Shown here piece after piece: positions 1 through 11,263 of a DNA stretch of 64,000 nucleotides. This DNA comes from Tuctoria greenei (lineage: Eukaryota > Streptophyta > Magnoliopsida > Poales > Poaceae), in NCBI GenBank assembly GCA_036927565.1, contig JAYESD010000002.1:148187167-148251166 (forward strand), given 5' to 3'. The position numbers and the translations under genes were made by a program. Every line of letters begins with the position of its first letter. Position 1 is the stretch's first letter. The notes under the pieces were generated by a model. The model was not told the origin of the DNA and ran no database searches. It saw nothing but the letters and a program-made list of their open reading frames with translations.

Positions 1-499
1 AGCTCCGGCTCAAGGTCCGGCTAGTTTTGGCAAGGTCAGGAGCTAGATTGCAATGGTTCTGCTTTTATCTTGCAATGTTTTAAACTTGCTTTACACTTAT
101 GAAAAGTTTGCTTAGTATTTTTTACTAAGTTTTTGATGCATTTTGGCTGATCATGGTGGTTAATTTTTTGCTATTGTTTGCAACATAAGGTGCTCACGTA
201 AGGTGTTCTTGTTATCGGACTAACGAGAGTCAATTCGAGGACTTGGGCTCGCATAGGATGGTTGTTTATTCATGTGCAGGTGTTTATCGAGTTCAAGACA
301 TGGCTGGTGACGGGATCTATTCAACTAGTCTTAGGGAGAAGATGAGGTTCAACAATCAAGTTTGGGAGGAATTGTGGTTGAGTTGATCGGGAGGTCGCAC
401 AACATGTTTGAATCAAGAACAATGCATATGAAGGTATCGTGGACGTCATTGGAAGATGTTTGAATGTTTGCAAGGAGTGCATGAATGTGGCTACATGGT
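1..499 (+). repeat. Left half of an interrupted LTR (probable Copia-2 5' LTR), starting in a GGTCCGGC tandem repeat
   Basis: The first 60 bases carry degenerate copies of GCTCCGG and AGGTCCGGCTAG with a TTTTGGCAAG linker. The rest is unique AT-rich sequence with no credible ORF. At 499/500 the sequence is cut by Copia-1, and after removal of that element it joins 12706 onwards. That stretch ends in a TATA box and a primer-binding site, as a 5' LTR should. Calling it an LTR is inference from that downstream structure; the true LTR start lies left of the window. Confidence 0.55.
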
Positions 500-1934
500 T
501 GAAAGCATCTAGGCCCCCATGAGGTATGGTTTCGGTGATTAATGACAATCATTGGATTTTACTAATGAATTTGTGGATGCAAGGTCTCCCATATCACTCA
601 ATAAAATGAAATCTATATAAATATGAACACAATCTACTGATCATTGGACATAATTGGAGACCCCTAAACAATCATTTGATGAGATCAATCAATGTTATGA
701 AGATTAGAAGTAAAAGCTCATATGTCAAACTATTCAACCATAATCGACAGCACTCAATGCTTGATAATCATCAGAAGAATATTTACAACAAGTGTATAAG
801 AGGTCAATTGAGAAAATTCCGAAAAAATCACTTAGAACAACTCGAAGCAAACAAAATCAACTCACCGGATCAACCGATGTTTCCAGAAAACAACACATCG
901 GTCGAGTTGGTTCAGCAGAAGAAGAAGACCTCAGAACCAAGTACTCACTGGATCATTCGATGTCAAAGCACATGTTACATCGGTCCATCAGTGCAGTAAG
1001 CAATATCCCTGGATCAAGTGCAACATCGGATCCTCCAATGTACAGCAATATACACATTGGTCAATCACTCCAGTAAGCATCAAGTCTGAACCAATTCTGG
1101 AGGAAGTGCCACCGGATCATCCGATGAGAAGACAAGTGCAACATCGGTCTAACAACGGTCATATCTGACACAATGACATCAGCTAATTTGTATTTGACCG
1201 ATGATAACTAAAGGGGAGACATCGGATCATCCGGTGTTCGCAGAACAGTGATGTCAGCCTACTTTTCCAACGGCTATTTCGTGGAGGCTGGCTATTTATA
1301 CCCCTTCAACTAGTCTATTCGACAAGTCTTGACTACCAGACATACTCTACACATTCTCAAGCATTCAAGACATTGAGCCATCACTTCTACATCATCTATA
1401 TCACTTACACACCAAGAGATAGGCTAGAACTAGCTAGAGATAGTGCTTGTGTGCCTCCATTCTTGGTGATTGGAATCTTAGTGTAGTGAGAGCTGTAAGG
1501 GAGTGTCCCTTGGTGATTGTAATTGAGAGAGACTTCGGGAGCTTGCCAACACGATTGTGCAAGCCCGGAGGATCCAAGTTGTACAAGGATTGAGCTCCAC
1601 CTTGCCGAGGTAGGCAAACGGAGAAGTATAGTGAAGATCCCTAGTCTTGGTGACTTGGGTGTGGCTATACCCTTTGGTGGGTGCCACAACGTGGATGTAG
1701 GAAGATCTTGACGATCTTGCCGAACCACGGGATAAATCCTCGTGTCTCCTCGGGAGTTTGCATTCTCTTCCTCTCACCTTACACTTATGCATTTCATATA
1801 CTGCAAAGTTACTATTCACATGAATGCATAGGTTGTTCGCATAGGGAATTGGGCTTTTAGTAATTAAGTTTTATTGCTTTAAATTTTTGAAAAGAAGCCC
1901 AATTCACCCCCCTCTTGGGCATTCGATCCTTACA
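500..1934 (+). repeat. Copia-1 5' LTR
   Basis: The LTR starts TGAAAGCATC at 500, ends TTACA at 1934 and aligns over its full length to 11264-12700. It holds several copies of the near-palindrome built on ATCGG and CCGAT (for example 1110-1126 and 1219-1236). A TATA box, TATTTATA, lies at 1293-1300, about 640 bases before the LTR end. Confidence 0.95.
1293..1300 (+). promoter_or_regulatory. TATA box of Copia-1 5' LTR
   Basis: TATTTATA followed by CCCC, preserved at the equivalent place in the right LTR (12057-12064). The long U3 upstream carries the ATCGG/CCGAT repeats, consistent with a retrotransposon promoter. Transcription itself is inferred. Confidence 0.6.
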
Positions 1935-1936
1935 AT

Positions 1937-1948
1937 TGGTATCAGAGC
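1937..1948 (+). other. Copia-1 primer-binding site
   Basis: TGGTATCAGAGC lies two bases after the LTR end. This is the classic plant Copia site complementary to initiator methionine tRNA. Confidence 0.9.
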
Positions 1949-1994
1949 AAGGTCGCTCATTGGATCATATTAGCTTCACCGCTAGAGAGCTAAA

Positions 1995-4120
1995 ATGGCC
2001 AAGATTGGGGGTTCAGTTCCTATCTTCGAGGGCAAGAACTTTGACTATTGGAAAGCACGCATGCGCGCTTATCTAGAGGCTATTGCTCCCGAAGTATGGG
2101 AAGCGACCCACGCGGGGTTTGGTGAGCACAATTATGTTGGTGATCAAATTAAGTGGGATGCCAAAGCTAGGAATGCAATTTATGAATGAATTAGTCAAGA
2201 CGTGTTTGCTAGGATTGCTAGCAAAGAAAAGGCATGTGAAATTTGGGCTTGCTTGATAGAAATTCATGAGGGTTCTTCTTGTGTCAAAGAACTAAAATAT
2301 CACATGCTTAAAGCTAAATATGATGAGTTTAAAATGCTACCTCATGAAAATGTCAATGAAATGTTCTCTCGCTTGAATGTGCTTATCGAAGAAATTAATG
2401 CTCTTGACATTGCTTCTCTTGGCAAAGGACTCATCAACCGCAAGATTCTTATGCTCCTTCCCAAGCCAAAGTACAACATCATCAACTCCATGCTTCAAAA
2501 AGAATCTCTTGACCACATTGAAGTTTCAGAACTCATTGGAGAGATTCACGCTCATGAGATGAGTGTACTTGGGATGATGGAGCAATCATCTTCAAAGACA
2601 ATTGCCCTAAAGGCCTCCACCAAGAAAACAAGTCTCAAGAAAAAGAAGGTGGTTGAGCCTAGCTCAAGTGAAGAAGAGCAAGCATCAAGTGAAGATGATG
2701 ATGATGAGCTTGCATTGATGATGAGAAAGTTCTCTCGCTTGAACTCCAAGATTGCCAAGAAGGGATACACCTTTGATCCCAAGAAGAAAGCATTTCTACC
2801 AAGGAGAGATGACCACAAGACTTGCTACAATTGTGGTGATCAAGGCCACATCTCCTATGATTGTCCAAAACCGGACAAAAGGAGAGAAAACCACAAGAGC
2901 AGGCACCGCAAGCTTGAAGATAGTGAAGATGATGAAGAAGAGGTCAAACCCAAACCAAGATCCTTTGGGAAGAAGAAACATGACAAGGGCAAGAAGGCAA
3001 AACTCTTCCCAAAGAAAAGAAATGGCCCACAAAAGGTGTTCATGTGTGAGGCAAATGAATGGGTCACCGACGAAGAATCAAGTGATGAAGAGAGTGAAGC
3101 GGAAGAAGAAAGTTTGGCCGGCCTTGCCATTGCCAACAATGATGACTCACCTCTTCATCCACCACCCATGTGTCTCATGGCTAAAGGTAACACCAAGGAA
3201 TGTGATGATTCTAGCGATGATGAGCTTTCCCCCGATGATTTAACTTCACTAATAAATGAATATCACACAATCATTAAGAGGGAAAAGAGCAAGGTTAAGG
3301 CTCTTGAAGAAACTCGTGCTAAGCTTGAGAGCGCTAACCTCGATTTGCTTGACAAGTATGAAAGCATACTTAAATAGCATGACACACTCAAATCCCATGC
3401 CAAGCAAGTTGAGGAGGATAAGGCTCAAATCAAGCTAGATCATCATGAGCTTGACTTAGCCCACCAAGCACTCTTGGGAAAGCACAATGAGTTAATCCAA
3501 GAGCATCAAATACTTAACCTTGCTTATGAAGTGCTTGATCAATAATTGAAAAATATAAAGAAACAAACTCTTAATGATAAGGTATCCATTAATTCTCATG
3601 CCACTAATGTCTTGCACAAGTCTTTGCCTTTGAAAGAGAATGCTAGGGAGAAGGACTTGTTGGAAGAAATTGAAAGTCTCCGCACTAGTGTGGCAAGACT
3701 ATCAAAAGGAGAAGTCAAGCACAAGGAAATCCTCTTCAACAAGCAAAGGCCTTCAACAAGAGAGGACTTGGATCCTTCCCGGTGCCTAACAAAGGAAAGG
3801 TGCCCTCACCGGAGCTTAGAACAAGCTTCATCAAGGAAGTTGGTTCCTATTGACAACATTGTGAGGTCACCGGTCACCATACAAGGGAGTGTCCTCTTCC
3901 CAACCGACCTTCTCCAAAATTGCCTACTAACTACAAGTCTACTTTCAATGATCATTATTATCTCTTGAGTAAAGTAGATGGCAAGGTGAAGGCAAGGTTC
4001 ATTGGCAAGGACATAAAGGGCATGAAGGGGAAGCTCCCCAAGCAACTTTGGGTCCCAAAAACACTTGTATCACACATACAAGGACCTAAATTGGCTTGGG
4101 TGCCTAAAGTTAAAAATTGA
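1995..4120 (+). pseudogene. Copia-1 gag polyprotein, broken
   Basis: The reading frame opens at ATG 1995 with the usual Copia gag start (MAKIGGSVPIFEGKNFDYW) and the UBN2-type capsid region to about 2560. An acidic Ser/Glu stretch follows, then a CCHC zinc knuckle CYNCGDQGHISYDC at 2823-2864, and a Lys/Glu-rich coiled-coil tail. In-frame stops interrupt it at 2187-2189, 3375-3377 and 3543-3545. A shift near 3850-3890 moves the tail, including a second partial knuckle ending GHHTREC, into another frame that ends at 4120. The product would form the virus-like particle. It is not functional as it stands. Confidence 0.9.
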
Positions 4121-4124
4121 ATTC

Positions 4125-7100
4125 ATGTGCGTAGGTGAACTACAAAGCCGGGGGAAAGCATTGAGTACTCGATAGCGGGTGCACTCAACATATGACCGGC
4201 AATGATGGTATGTTCACCACCATAGAAAACCCCGGCAATCATGAACAAGTCACCTTTGGTGATAACTCTAAGGGCAAGGTAATTGGGTTAGGTAAAACTG
4301 CTATTTCAAATGATTTATCTATTTCCAATGTATTGTATGTTAAGTCACTTAGTTTTATTTTACTTTCTATTGCACAATTATGTGATCTTGGACTAACGTG
4401 CACCTTTAGCAAAAATGATGTTGTTGTGAGTTGTGAAACAAGTCAAGAACTAATCTTCAAAGGATTTCGGCATGGACATCTCTACGTAGTAGACTTCTCC
4501 AACAAGGATGCTAGCTTGACCACTTGTCTTTTCACTAAGACGAGTTTGGGTTGGCTATGGCATCGACGCATAGCGCACATAGGGATGAGCAAGCTCAAGA
4601 AGTCATTCAAGCTTTGGATGGTGACCGGCGTGAAGGATGTCACATTTGAGAAGAACAAGCTTTGTAGCGCTTGTCAAGCCGGGAAGCAAGTTGCTTCACA
4701 CCACCCAATGAAGACAATGGTGTCAACCTCCAAGCCACTTGAGCTACTTCACATGGACCTCTTCGGACCGTCCACATATCAAAGTCTTGGCAGTAACCTC
4801 TATTGTCTTGTTATAGTTGATGACTACTCTCGCTATGCTTGGACTTTGTTTCTAGGTGACAAGAGTGAAACTCCGGAAGTGTTCAAGACCTTCGCCAACC
4901 GTGCTCAAAGAGAATTTCAACTTCCCATCATCAAGGTCCGGAGTGACAACAGCACCGAATTCAAGAACTACAACATTGGGGAGTGGTGTGACCGTGAAGG
5001 CGTGAAGCATGAGTTTTCGGCTACATACACTCCTCAACAAAATGGTGTTGTTGAAAGGAAGAACAAGACTCTGATCACTCTTGCACGAGCAATGTTTGAT
5101 GACTATGGCACGCCCGAGAAGTTTTGGGCTGAAGCAATCAACACGGCGTGCCATGCCGCAAATAGGGTCTACCTTCATCGACTACTTCAAAAGACCCCAT
5201 ACGAACTTCTCATTGGGAGAAAGCCCAACATCTCCTATTTTCGAGTCTTTGGATGCAAGTTCTACATCTACCGCAAGAAAAGGCTCGGTAAGTTTGAAAG
5301 AAGATGTGATGTTGATATATTTCTTGGTTATGCATCAAACTCAAAAGCATATCGAGTATTCAACCAAACTTCCGGTTTAGTTGAGTAAAGTTGTGATGTT
5401 GAGTTTGATGAAACTAATGGCTCCCAAGAGGAGAGTTTTGGTCATGATGAAATAGATGATGAGCATCTACGAGAAGCTATGAAGAACATGACCATTGGAG
5501 ACATCAAGCCTAAAGTTGAGGAGAGCCATGATCAAGGGGGAGCTTCAAGTTCCAACATCAACACATCTATGGTGCCTCAAGTTTACGAAGAAGAGAAGGA
5601 TGAGCCATTGCCGACTCAAGATTCACAAGCCACACAACATCAAGAAGAAGAAGAAGTCCATGATCAAGTCCAACCACAAGATGAGCAACACGCATCACCA
5701 CCGCCAAGTGCTTCACAACCACTTATGAGGCATGGACGCATCTCCAAGGTGCATCTGATGGACCAAATCATCGGAAGTCCGTCAAAGGGAGTAAGTACAC
5801 GTTCTCGTCATTTCGCTTCGTTTTGTGAGCACTACTCGTTTGTTTCATGTGTAGAACCCACTCACATTGAGAAAGCATGCCAAGATCCAAATTGGGTGAT
5901 GGCCATGCAAGAAGAACTTAACAACTTCATCCGCAATGAAGTTTGGGTGTTGGAAGAGCAACCCAAGGACAAGAACGTCATCGGAACAAAGTGGGTGTAC
6001 CGCAACAAACAAGATGAGAATGGCGTGGTGGTCCGCAACAACGCAAGACTTGTGGCCAAGGGATTCTCGCAAGTTTAAGGACTAGACTTTGGGAAGACAT
6101 TTGCTCCGGTCGCCCGGTTAGAAGCCATTCATATACTTCTTGCCTTTGCATCACATCATAACATAAAGCTTTATCAAATGGATGTGAAAAGTGCATTTCT
6201 TAATGGTTATATTAACGAGCTAGTTTATGTTGAACAACCTCCCGGGTTTGTAGATCCGAGGAATCCTAATCATGTGTTTAGGTTGCACAAGGCGCTTTAC
6301 GGGCTCAACCAAGCACCTAGGGCGTGGTATGAATGACTACGGGATTTCTTGATCATGCAAGGATTCAAGATCGGGAGGGTGGACACTACACTCTTCACCA
6401 AAGACATCAACGGAGAATTATTTATTTGTAAAATTTATGTTGATGATATCATTTTTGGTTCAACTAACGAAGCTCTTAGCCATGAGTTTGGCAAAATGAT
6501 GTCTAGGGAATTCGAGATGTCGATGATTGGAGAGCTCAACTTCTTCCTTGGATTTCAAATCAAGCAACTTCAAGAGGGGACCTTCGTCTATCAAGAAAAG
6601 TACACCAAGGACCTCTTGAAGAAATTTGAGATGGGAGATTGTAGCTCAAGAAGCACTCCAATGGCAACAAATTGTCATCTCGACGCGGATAAGGACGGTA
6701 AACCTATTGGTCAATCTAACTACCATTCCATGATTGGTTCATTGCTTTATCTTATCGCATCTAGGCCCGATATCATGTTTAGTGTATGCCTATGTGCTCG
6801 CTTTCAAGCGGCACCTAAAGAATCGTATCGGAAGGCAGTCTTTAGGATACTTCGGTATCTTAAGCATACCCCTAGTGTGGGCTTGTGGTACCCTAAAGGT
6901 GCAAAATTCCATCTCTTAGATTACTCGGATTCGGACTTTGCCGGATGTCGTGTGGACCGCAAGAGTACCTCCGGTGGGTGCCACTTGCTTGGACGTTCCC
7001 TAGTATCTTGGTCTAGCAAGAAGCAAAATTCCGTCACCTTGTCCACGGCGGAAGCGGAATATATCGCGGCCGGTGCATGTTGTGCCCAAATTCTTTATAT

Positions 7101-7388
7101 GAAGCAAACCCTTTTGGACTTTGGTATTAAACTTGGTTGTGTGCCTATCCTTTGTGACAATGAAAGTGTGGTTAAGATAGCTAAAAACCCCGTTCAACAC
7201 TCCCGCACTAAGCACATTGATATTCGCCATCATTTCTTGAGGGCCATGAAGCCAAGGGAGACATCTCATTGCGAGGTGTTAGGTCCGAAGAACAATTGGC
7301 GGATATCTTCACTAAACCACTTGATGAGAAAACCTTTTATAGGCTAAGGAGTGAATTAAATGTGCTAGACGCATCGAACGTCATGTAA
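4125..7388 (+). pseudogene. Copia-1 pol: protease, integrase, reverse transcriptase, RNase H, broken
   Basis: The protease core is visible as DSGCTQHMTG from 4171, one frame away from the preceding MCVGELQ segment. Integrase (4192-5388) has the HRRIAH...CSACQAGK zinc region and an intact D-D-35-E set (HMDLFG, VRSDN, NGVVERKN). Reverse transcriptase follows with KWVYRNK, MDVKSAFLNG and YVDD at 6436-6447. RNase H ends with STAEAEYIAA and KHIDIRHHF. Stops at 5386-5388, 6076-6078 and 6334-6336, and a shift near 7240, break it; the last part, with QLADIFTKPLDEKTF, runs in another frame to the stop at 7386-7388. Several stops look like TGG to TGA or GAA to TAA changes. Confidence 0.93.
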
Positions 7389-8730
7389 GTTGCCATAATC
7401 ATGTAAGAATGCATCTCATATAGGTCTTATCTAACTTTCAAAGGATAGGGGTGAGCAAGGTTTAGCTTGGGATGGAGGTCCCTTTGGGTTTCCCCAAGGC
7501 TTGGAGAGTGGCTCTCCCTGAAGAAGCCTTTGAAAGGTTCAAACTTGGCAAGATAGATTTACTTTATGTCTTGCATGATGCCTGCCATATAGACTTGCAC
7601 TCACATTTAAATTTCTTACATTATAAATTGTTTGGCATTGCATACGGTAGATTTTCACAAAGGGGAACCCACCTCATGAGAAAGAGACTTGTTTGAAATG
7701 CAATATCTCAACTCATATGAGGTGGAAAGAACAAAATATTAGGTGCGTTAATGCCTAAAGGAACATGCTTTAAAGAGATAGAAGTCTTCATCCTCTAGCT
7801 CACAAAGCATGGGCCTTACATTTTATTTGGATAATTTCCTCCCTATTTTCTTCGGTGTTCTATTTGCTTTAAGGCTTAGCCAAGTTATTGGCAATTAGCA
7901 TTTTTGAGGGGTAAGGGGTTGCCCAAAAAGTCATGAGACATGTGTTTCTCATTGTTTGTTTGTTTGGTCAAAGGACATATATGGGATGTTGCTGTTTTGT
8001 AGTCATCGGATTATCCGATGCTTAGGCCAGACCATCATCAGATCAGTTGGTGTTCAAATACCAAGAGTCAGTTCAGTCAGTGTGACAAATCAACCGACGA
8101 GTTCATTCTGAGAAACATCGGTGCATCCGATGTTCACATTTCTGGAACTGTGCTGAATTCCACCGATGCTAATCCCTTCAACGTCAGACCATCCGGTGTC
8201 AACGGTACCTTTTTGAATACCCTTACTGTGCCATTCGACCAATGCTCCTATCTTTTATCATCGATTCATCCGGTGTTAAATTTTGAGCTAGGGTTTGGGC
8301 CCCACTTTTTAAACGTGCCACTCCACCTTCCTTTCTCTCTCCCCGACCCCGACTCCACCTCGCTCGTGCCTCACCTCCGCTCCCGCCGCTCCTCTCGCCC
8401 TGCTGCCACCGTCGTCCTCCGGCCACCACCGCCTCCAGCCGCCGCCGCCGCCCTCCGGCCTCAGCGCCGCCGCCGCCGCAGCAGCGCCGCTGCCGCCTCT
8501 GCTCCACCCTAGTGCCACCTCCGTCGCCTCCCGTGCACCACCACCACCGCCCCAAGCTCTGCCACCGTTCACACCACCGCACCGCCACCCTCTGCGCCGC
8601 CGTGGTGCCTCCCTCTACGGTCATCACCACTATGCCGCTAGGGTTCCCGGCCGCAACGATTGTTGTGTCACCGTTCCGTGCACCCGACATCGTCGATCCA
8701 CGACCTCAACCTCTCACTTGTCTCATCGCA
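7389..8730 (+). other. Copia-1 spacer between pol and env-like gene
   Basis: No convincing ORF is present. 7990-8280 carries another cluster of ATCGG/CCGAT near-palindromes like those in the LTR, including a perfect one, CATCGGATTATCCGATG, at 8004-8020. 8300-8730 is abruptly GC-rich with CCACC/CGCCGC runs. It resembles a 5' leader for the gene that starts at 8731. Confidence 0.7.
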
Positions 8731-10904
8731 ATGGGTCGTGACAAGAAAGGAAAGGGCAAGGCCATTGCGGAGCCGGCCGCAAAGAAGAAAAAGTTGTCAA
8801 AGGAAGAAAAGAAGGCTTTGATGGCCGCTCGCGTCGCCGAGGAGCGAGAGCGTGGCCGAGGAGGATCATTGAGGATCCGCGAGGCCCGTTAGAGGCAGCC
8901 TCCCGTGCCAGATCAGTCCGAGGAAGAAGAAGAGTCTGAAGTGCCGCTTGTTTGTCGGTGCTCAGCCAGGACCCGTGGGGGTCATCCAGCGGCAGTACCA
9001 CGATTGAGACCATCAGCTGCCGATCTTCGAGAGGACAGGGCGGCCCAGAGATCCGTCTACGAGATGGACACCAATGTCCGTGTTGGTGAGGGTGTCCGAC
9101 TGACGGATTACAGAAAATTGAAGGCCAAGCAGCTCAGAAGACTCAGATGGAGCATCTTGCTTGAGGAGTGGTTCCCGCAGCCCAGAGAGGCCCTTGTGGA
9201 TAGTCGCTTTTGGACCTTGACACAGGCGTCGCTGTACGAGACGTACAGACGTCAGGGCCATAAGCTCTTCCAGCACAATTTCTTGGACTGGGATCAGCTT
9301 GCACTGGCAGTCGAGACGGAGATACGCCCCTACTTTGTGAGATATAGAGGGCTGGTGGAGCTGATGTCCTACGAGAGGAGTGCATATGTGGAGGATTGGG
9401 TCCGTGTTTTCTACGCCACACTCTACGTCTATGAGGTCCGCAGATCCATAGACTTCATGTTCATGGGCCAGCACCATCACTTGACGAGACAGACTTTGGG
9501 ACAGCTGCTAGTTGTGGATCTCCATGACACTTGTCTGCACGAGAGGGTGTATGGACAGGCTGACCCGCCGAGGAGGCCGCTCACTGGAGGAGTGGCACCA
9601 CCACTGGTGGAGATACGTTCACTGTTTGCTCAGCCTTTCTCTCCAGACCAGCCGAGGGTACCGACACTGCTTACTCCAGCTGCGCACACTGTGCAGCTTG
9701 CCTTGCGCCGCACACTACTGGCGAGGTCCGAATACCTTGAGGGGTTCACTAGCTTGCAGCAGACTCTCCTGTTCTACATCATGAACGGGATGGAGTTCGA
9801 CATTGTGGACATCCTCATATGTGAGATGGAGGACGTGATCACTGATGGAGTTGGGATGATGAGACAGCTCGTATTTGGTAACTGGATCAGCTACTTGCTC
9901 TACATGGTTGCTCCTGAGGGGACGGCCGTGCGTGACAGTCTCACCGACGAGAATGTCACACGGTTCAGCCACTACCGTCTCCAGCTCCTGGAGACCGCTG
10001 CCTTGGCCGTCCAGTTGAGTGTCAGGTCCGTGCTCGTCTATCCGAGGAAGACTAGTCTGACCTGGAGAAGGAAGAAGAGAGACTGGCTCAGGCAGAGGCT
10101 CAGGGTGAGGACCTTCAGCACATTTGGTTCGAGAGTGACACAGATGACAGCGTTGAGGAGTACTTCCCACCTCCTCCCTCACCCAGGCAGCACGACGCGG
10201 AGGTTGGAGGCTCGACTGTGCCCCCTCCTACTCCACCTCCTGTCACAGAGGCATAGGTCTCTCAGCCGTCCGAGCTCACCTCCCTCCTCCAGCAGATGGT
10301 TGAGCAGCAGCACCTGGATCGGCTTGCAGCTAAGCAGGCCCGAGCTGAGTAGGCAGCGCGTCTCTTGGAGCTTCAACAGCAGCAGCAGCAGGAGGTGCAA
10401 TGACAGATCGCCCGCGAGAGGCGAGAGGATATCGACAGGCTGACTGGGCTAATTGATCAGATGCACCAGCGATCTCTTGACCAGCAGCAACACACACAGC
10501 AGGCGATGATGGGCATCCTGGGATTGATCACCAACCTCTAAACACAGAACGGGATTGCCCCGCCGTTGCAGCTTCCAGGACTTGCTCTAGCTCCTCTTGT
10601 TATGGCTCCAGCTGCAGCACCAGTGCCGACCACGCCGATCCCGACGATCAGCATGTCTCCCCTGCTTGCTCCAGGTGCCCCCATCCACTCTCCGCTGCCG
10701 GCCACGACGCTTTTCCAGCAGACGCCGGCATCCGTTGTCAGTGCCCCTCTTCCTGCAGTCCATTCCCAATAGGCACCGATAGCGGCTCCTACAGCTCCCT
10801 CCACTTCTACTCCAGCCTCAGTCGCAGCAGTAGGCAGCAGCTCCGACGACAGCACCCCTGACGGTGACCAGTTCGTCATCGCTCTGAGCACTCAGGGTTC
10901 TTAG
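8731..10904 (+). pseudogene. Copia-1 env-like extra gene, broken
   Basis: ATG 8731 opens a basic N-terminus (MGRDKKGKGKAI, Lys-rich) that reads to a TAG at 8890-8892 and continues in the same frame to about 10040. This part is a globular domain (LKAKQLRRLRWSILLEEWF, FYATLYVYEVRRSIDFMF, LVFGNWISYLLYM) of the type often listed as a putative plant transposon protein. Near 10044 the frame shifts. The remaining Glu-, Gln- and Pro-rich tail, including a coiled coil and a low-complexity Ala/Pro stretch, then reads in one frame to TAG 10902-10904, interrupted by stops including 10398-10400, 10539-10541 and 10770-10772. The position, after RNase H and before the purine tract, is that of the env-like gene of SIRE elements. 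I see no clear signal peptide or transmembrane segment, so an envelope role is unproven. Confidence 0.75.
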
Positions 10905-11250
10905 GCACTCGGATTCCTTTTTGGTGTCTTGATGCCAAAGGGGGAGAAGAGTTAGAGAAGAGTCAGGGGGATGATAGCCCAGTCTCAGGGGGAGTCCTAG
11001 CTGTAGGGGGAGTCTCTATCTATATCTTTTGTAATTTGGTGTTTTTTGCTACTCATTTGCTATTCATTGAGTATTCATGTGCCACTTATTCTCTTGAGTT
11101 ATTGATCGATTGAGCTTTCACGTTATTAATCTCTTTTGAGTCTTCAAGTTTAATATGCCATATCTTGTACTCATTGCATATCTTCTTGAGTATCGTACTA
11201 TCAAATTCATTATTATTATGCTTCACTTGTTGTGTTGTCATCAATCACCA

Positions 11251-11262
11251 AAAAGGGGGAGA
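11251..11262 (+). other. Copia-1 polypurine tract
   Basis: AAAAGGGGGAGA lies directly before the right LTR. It is the expected plus-strand priming site. Confidence 0.85.
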
Positions 11263-11263
11263 T

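Noticed and set aside
1405..1819. ORFs inside the Copia-1 LTRs, mirrored at 12169-12584
   Set aside because: Present in both LTRs by duplication, no protein signature, and located in U5/R sequence.
8223..8690. Minus-strand Gly/Arg-rich ORFs opposite the GC-rich leader of the Copia-1 extra gene
   Set aside because: Open only because of GC-rich composition; low complexity and no supporting signals.
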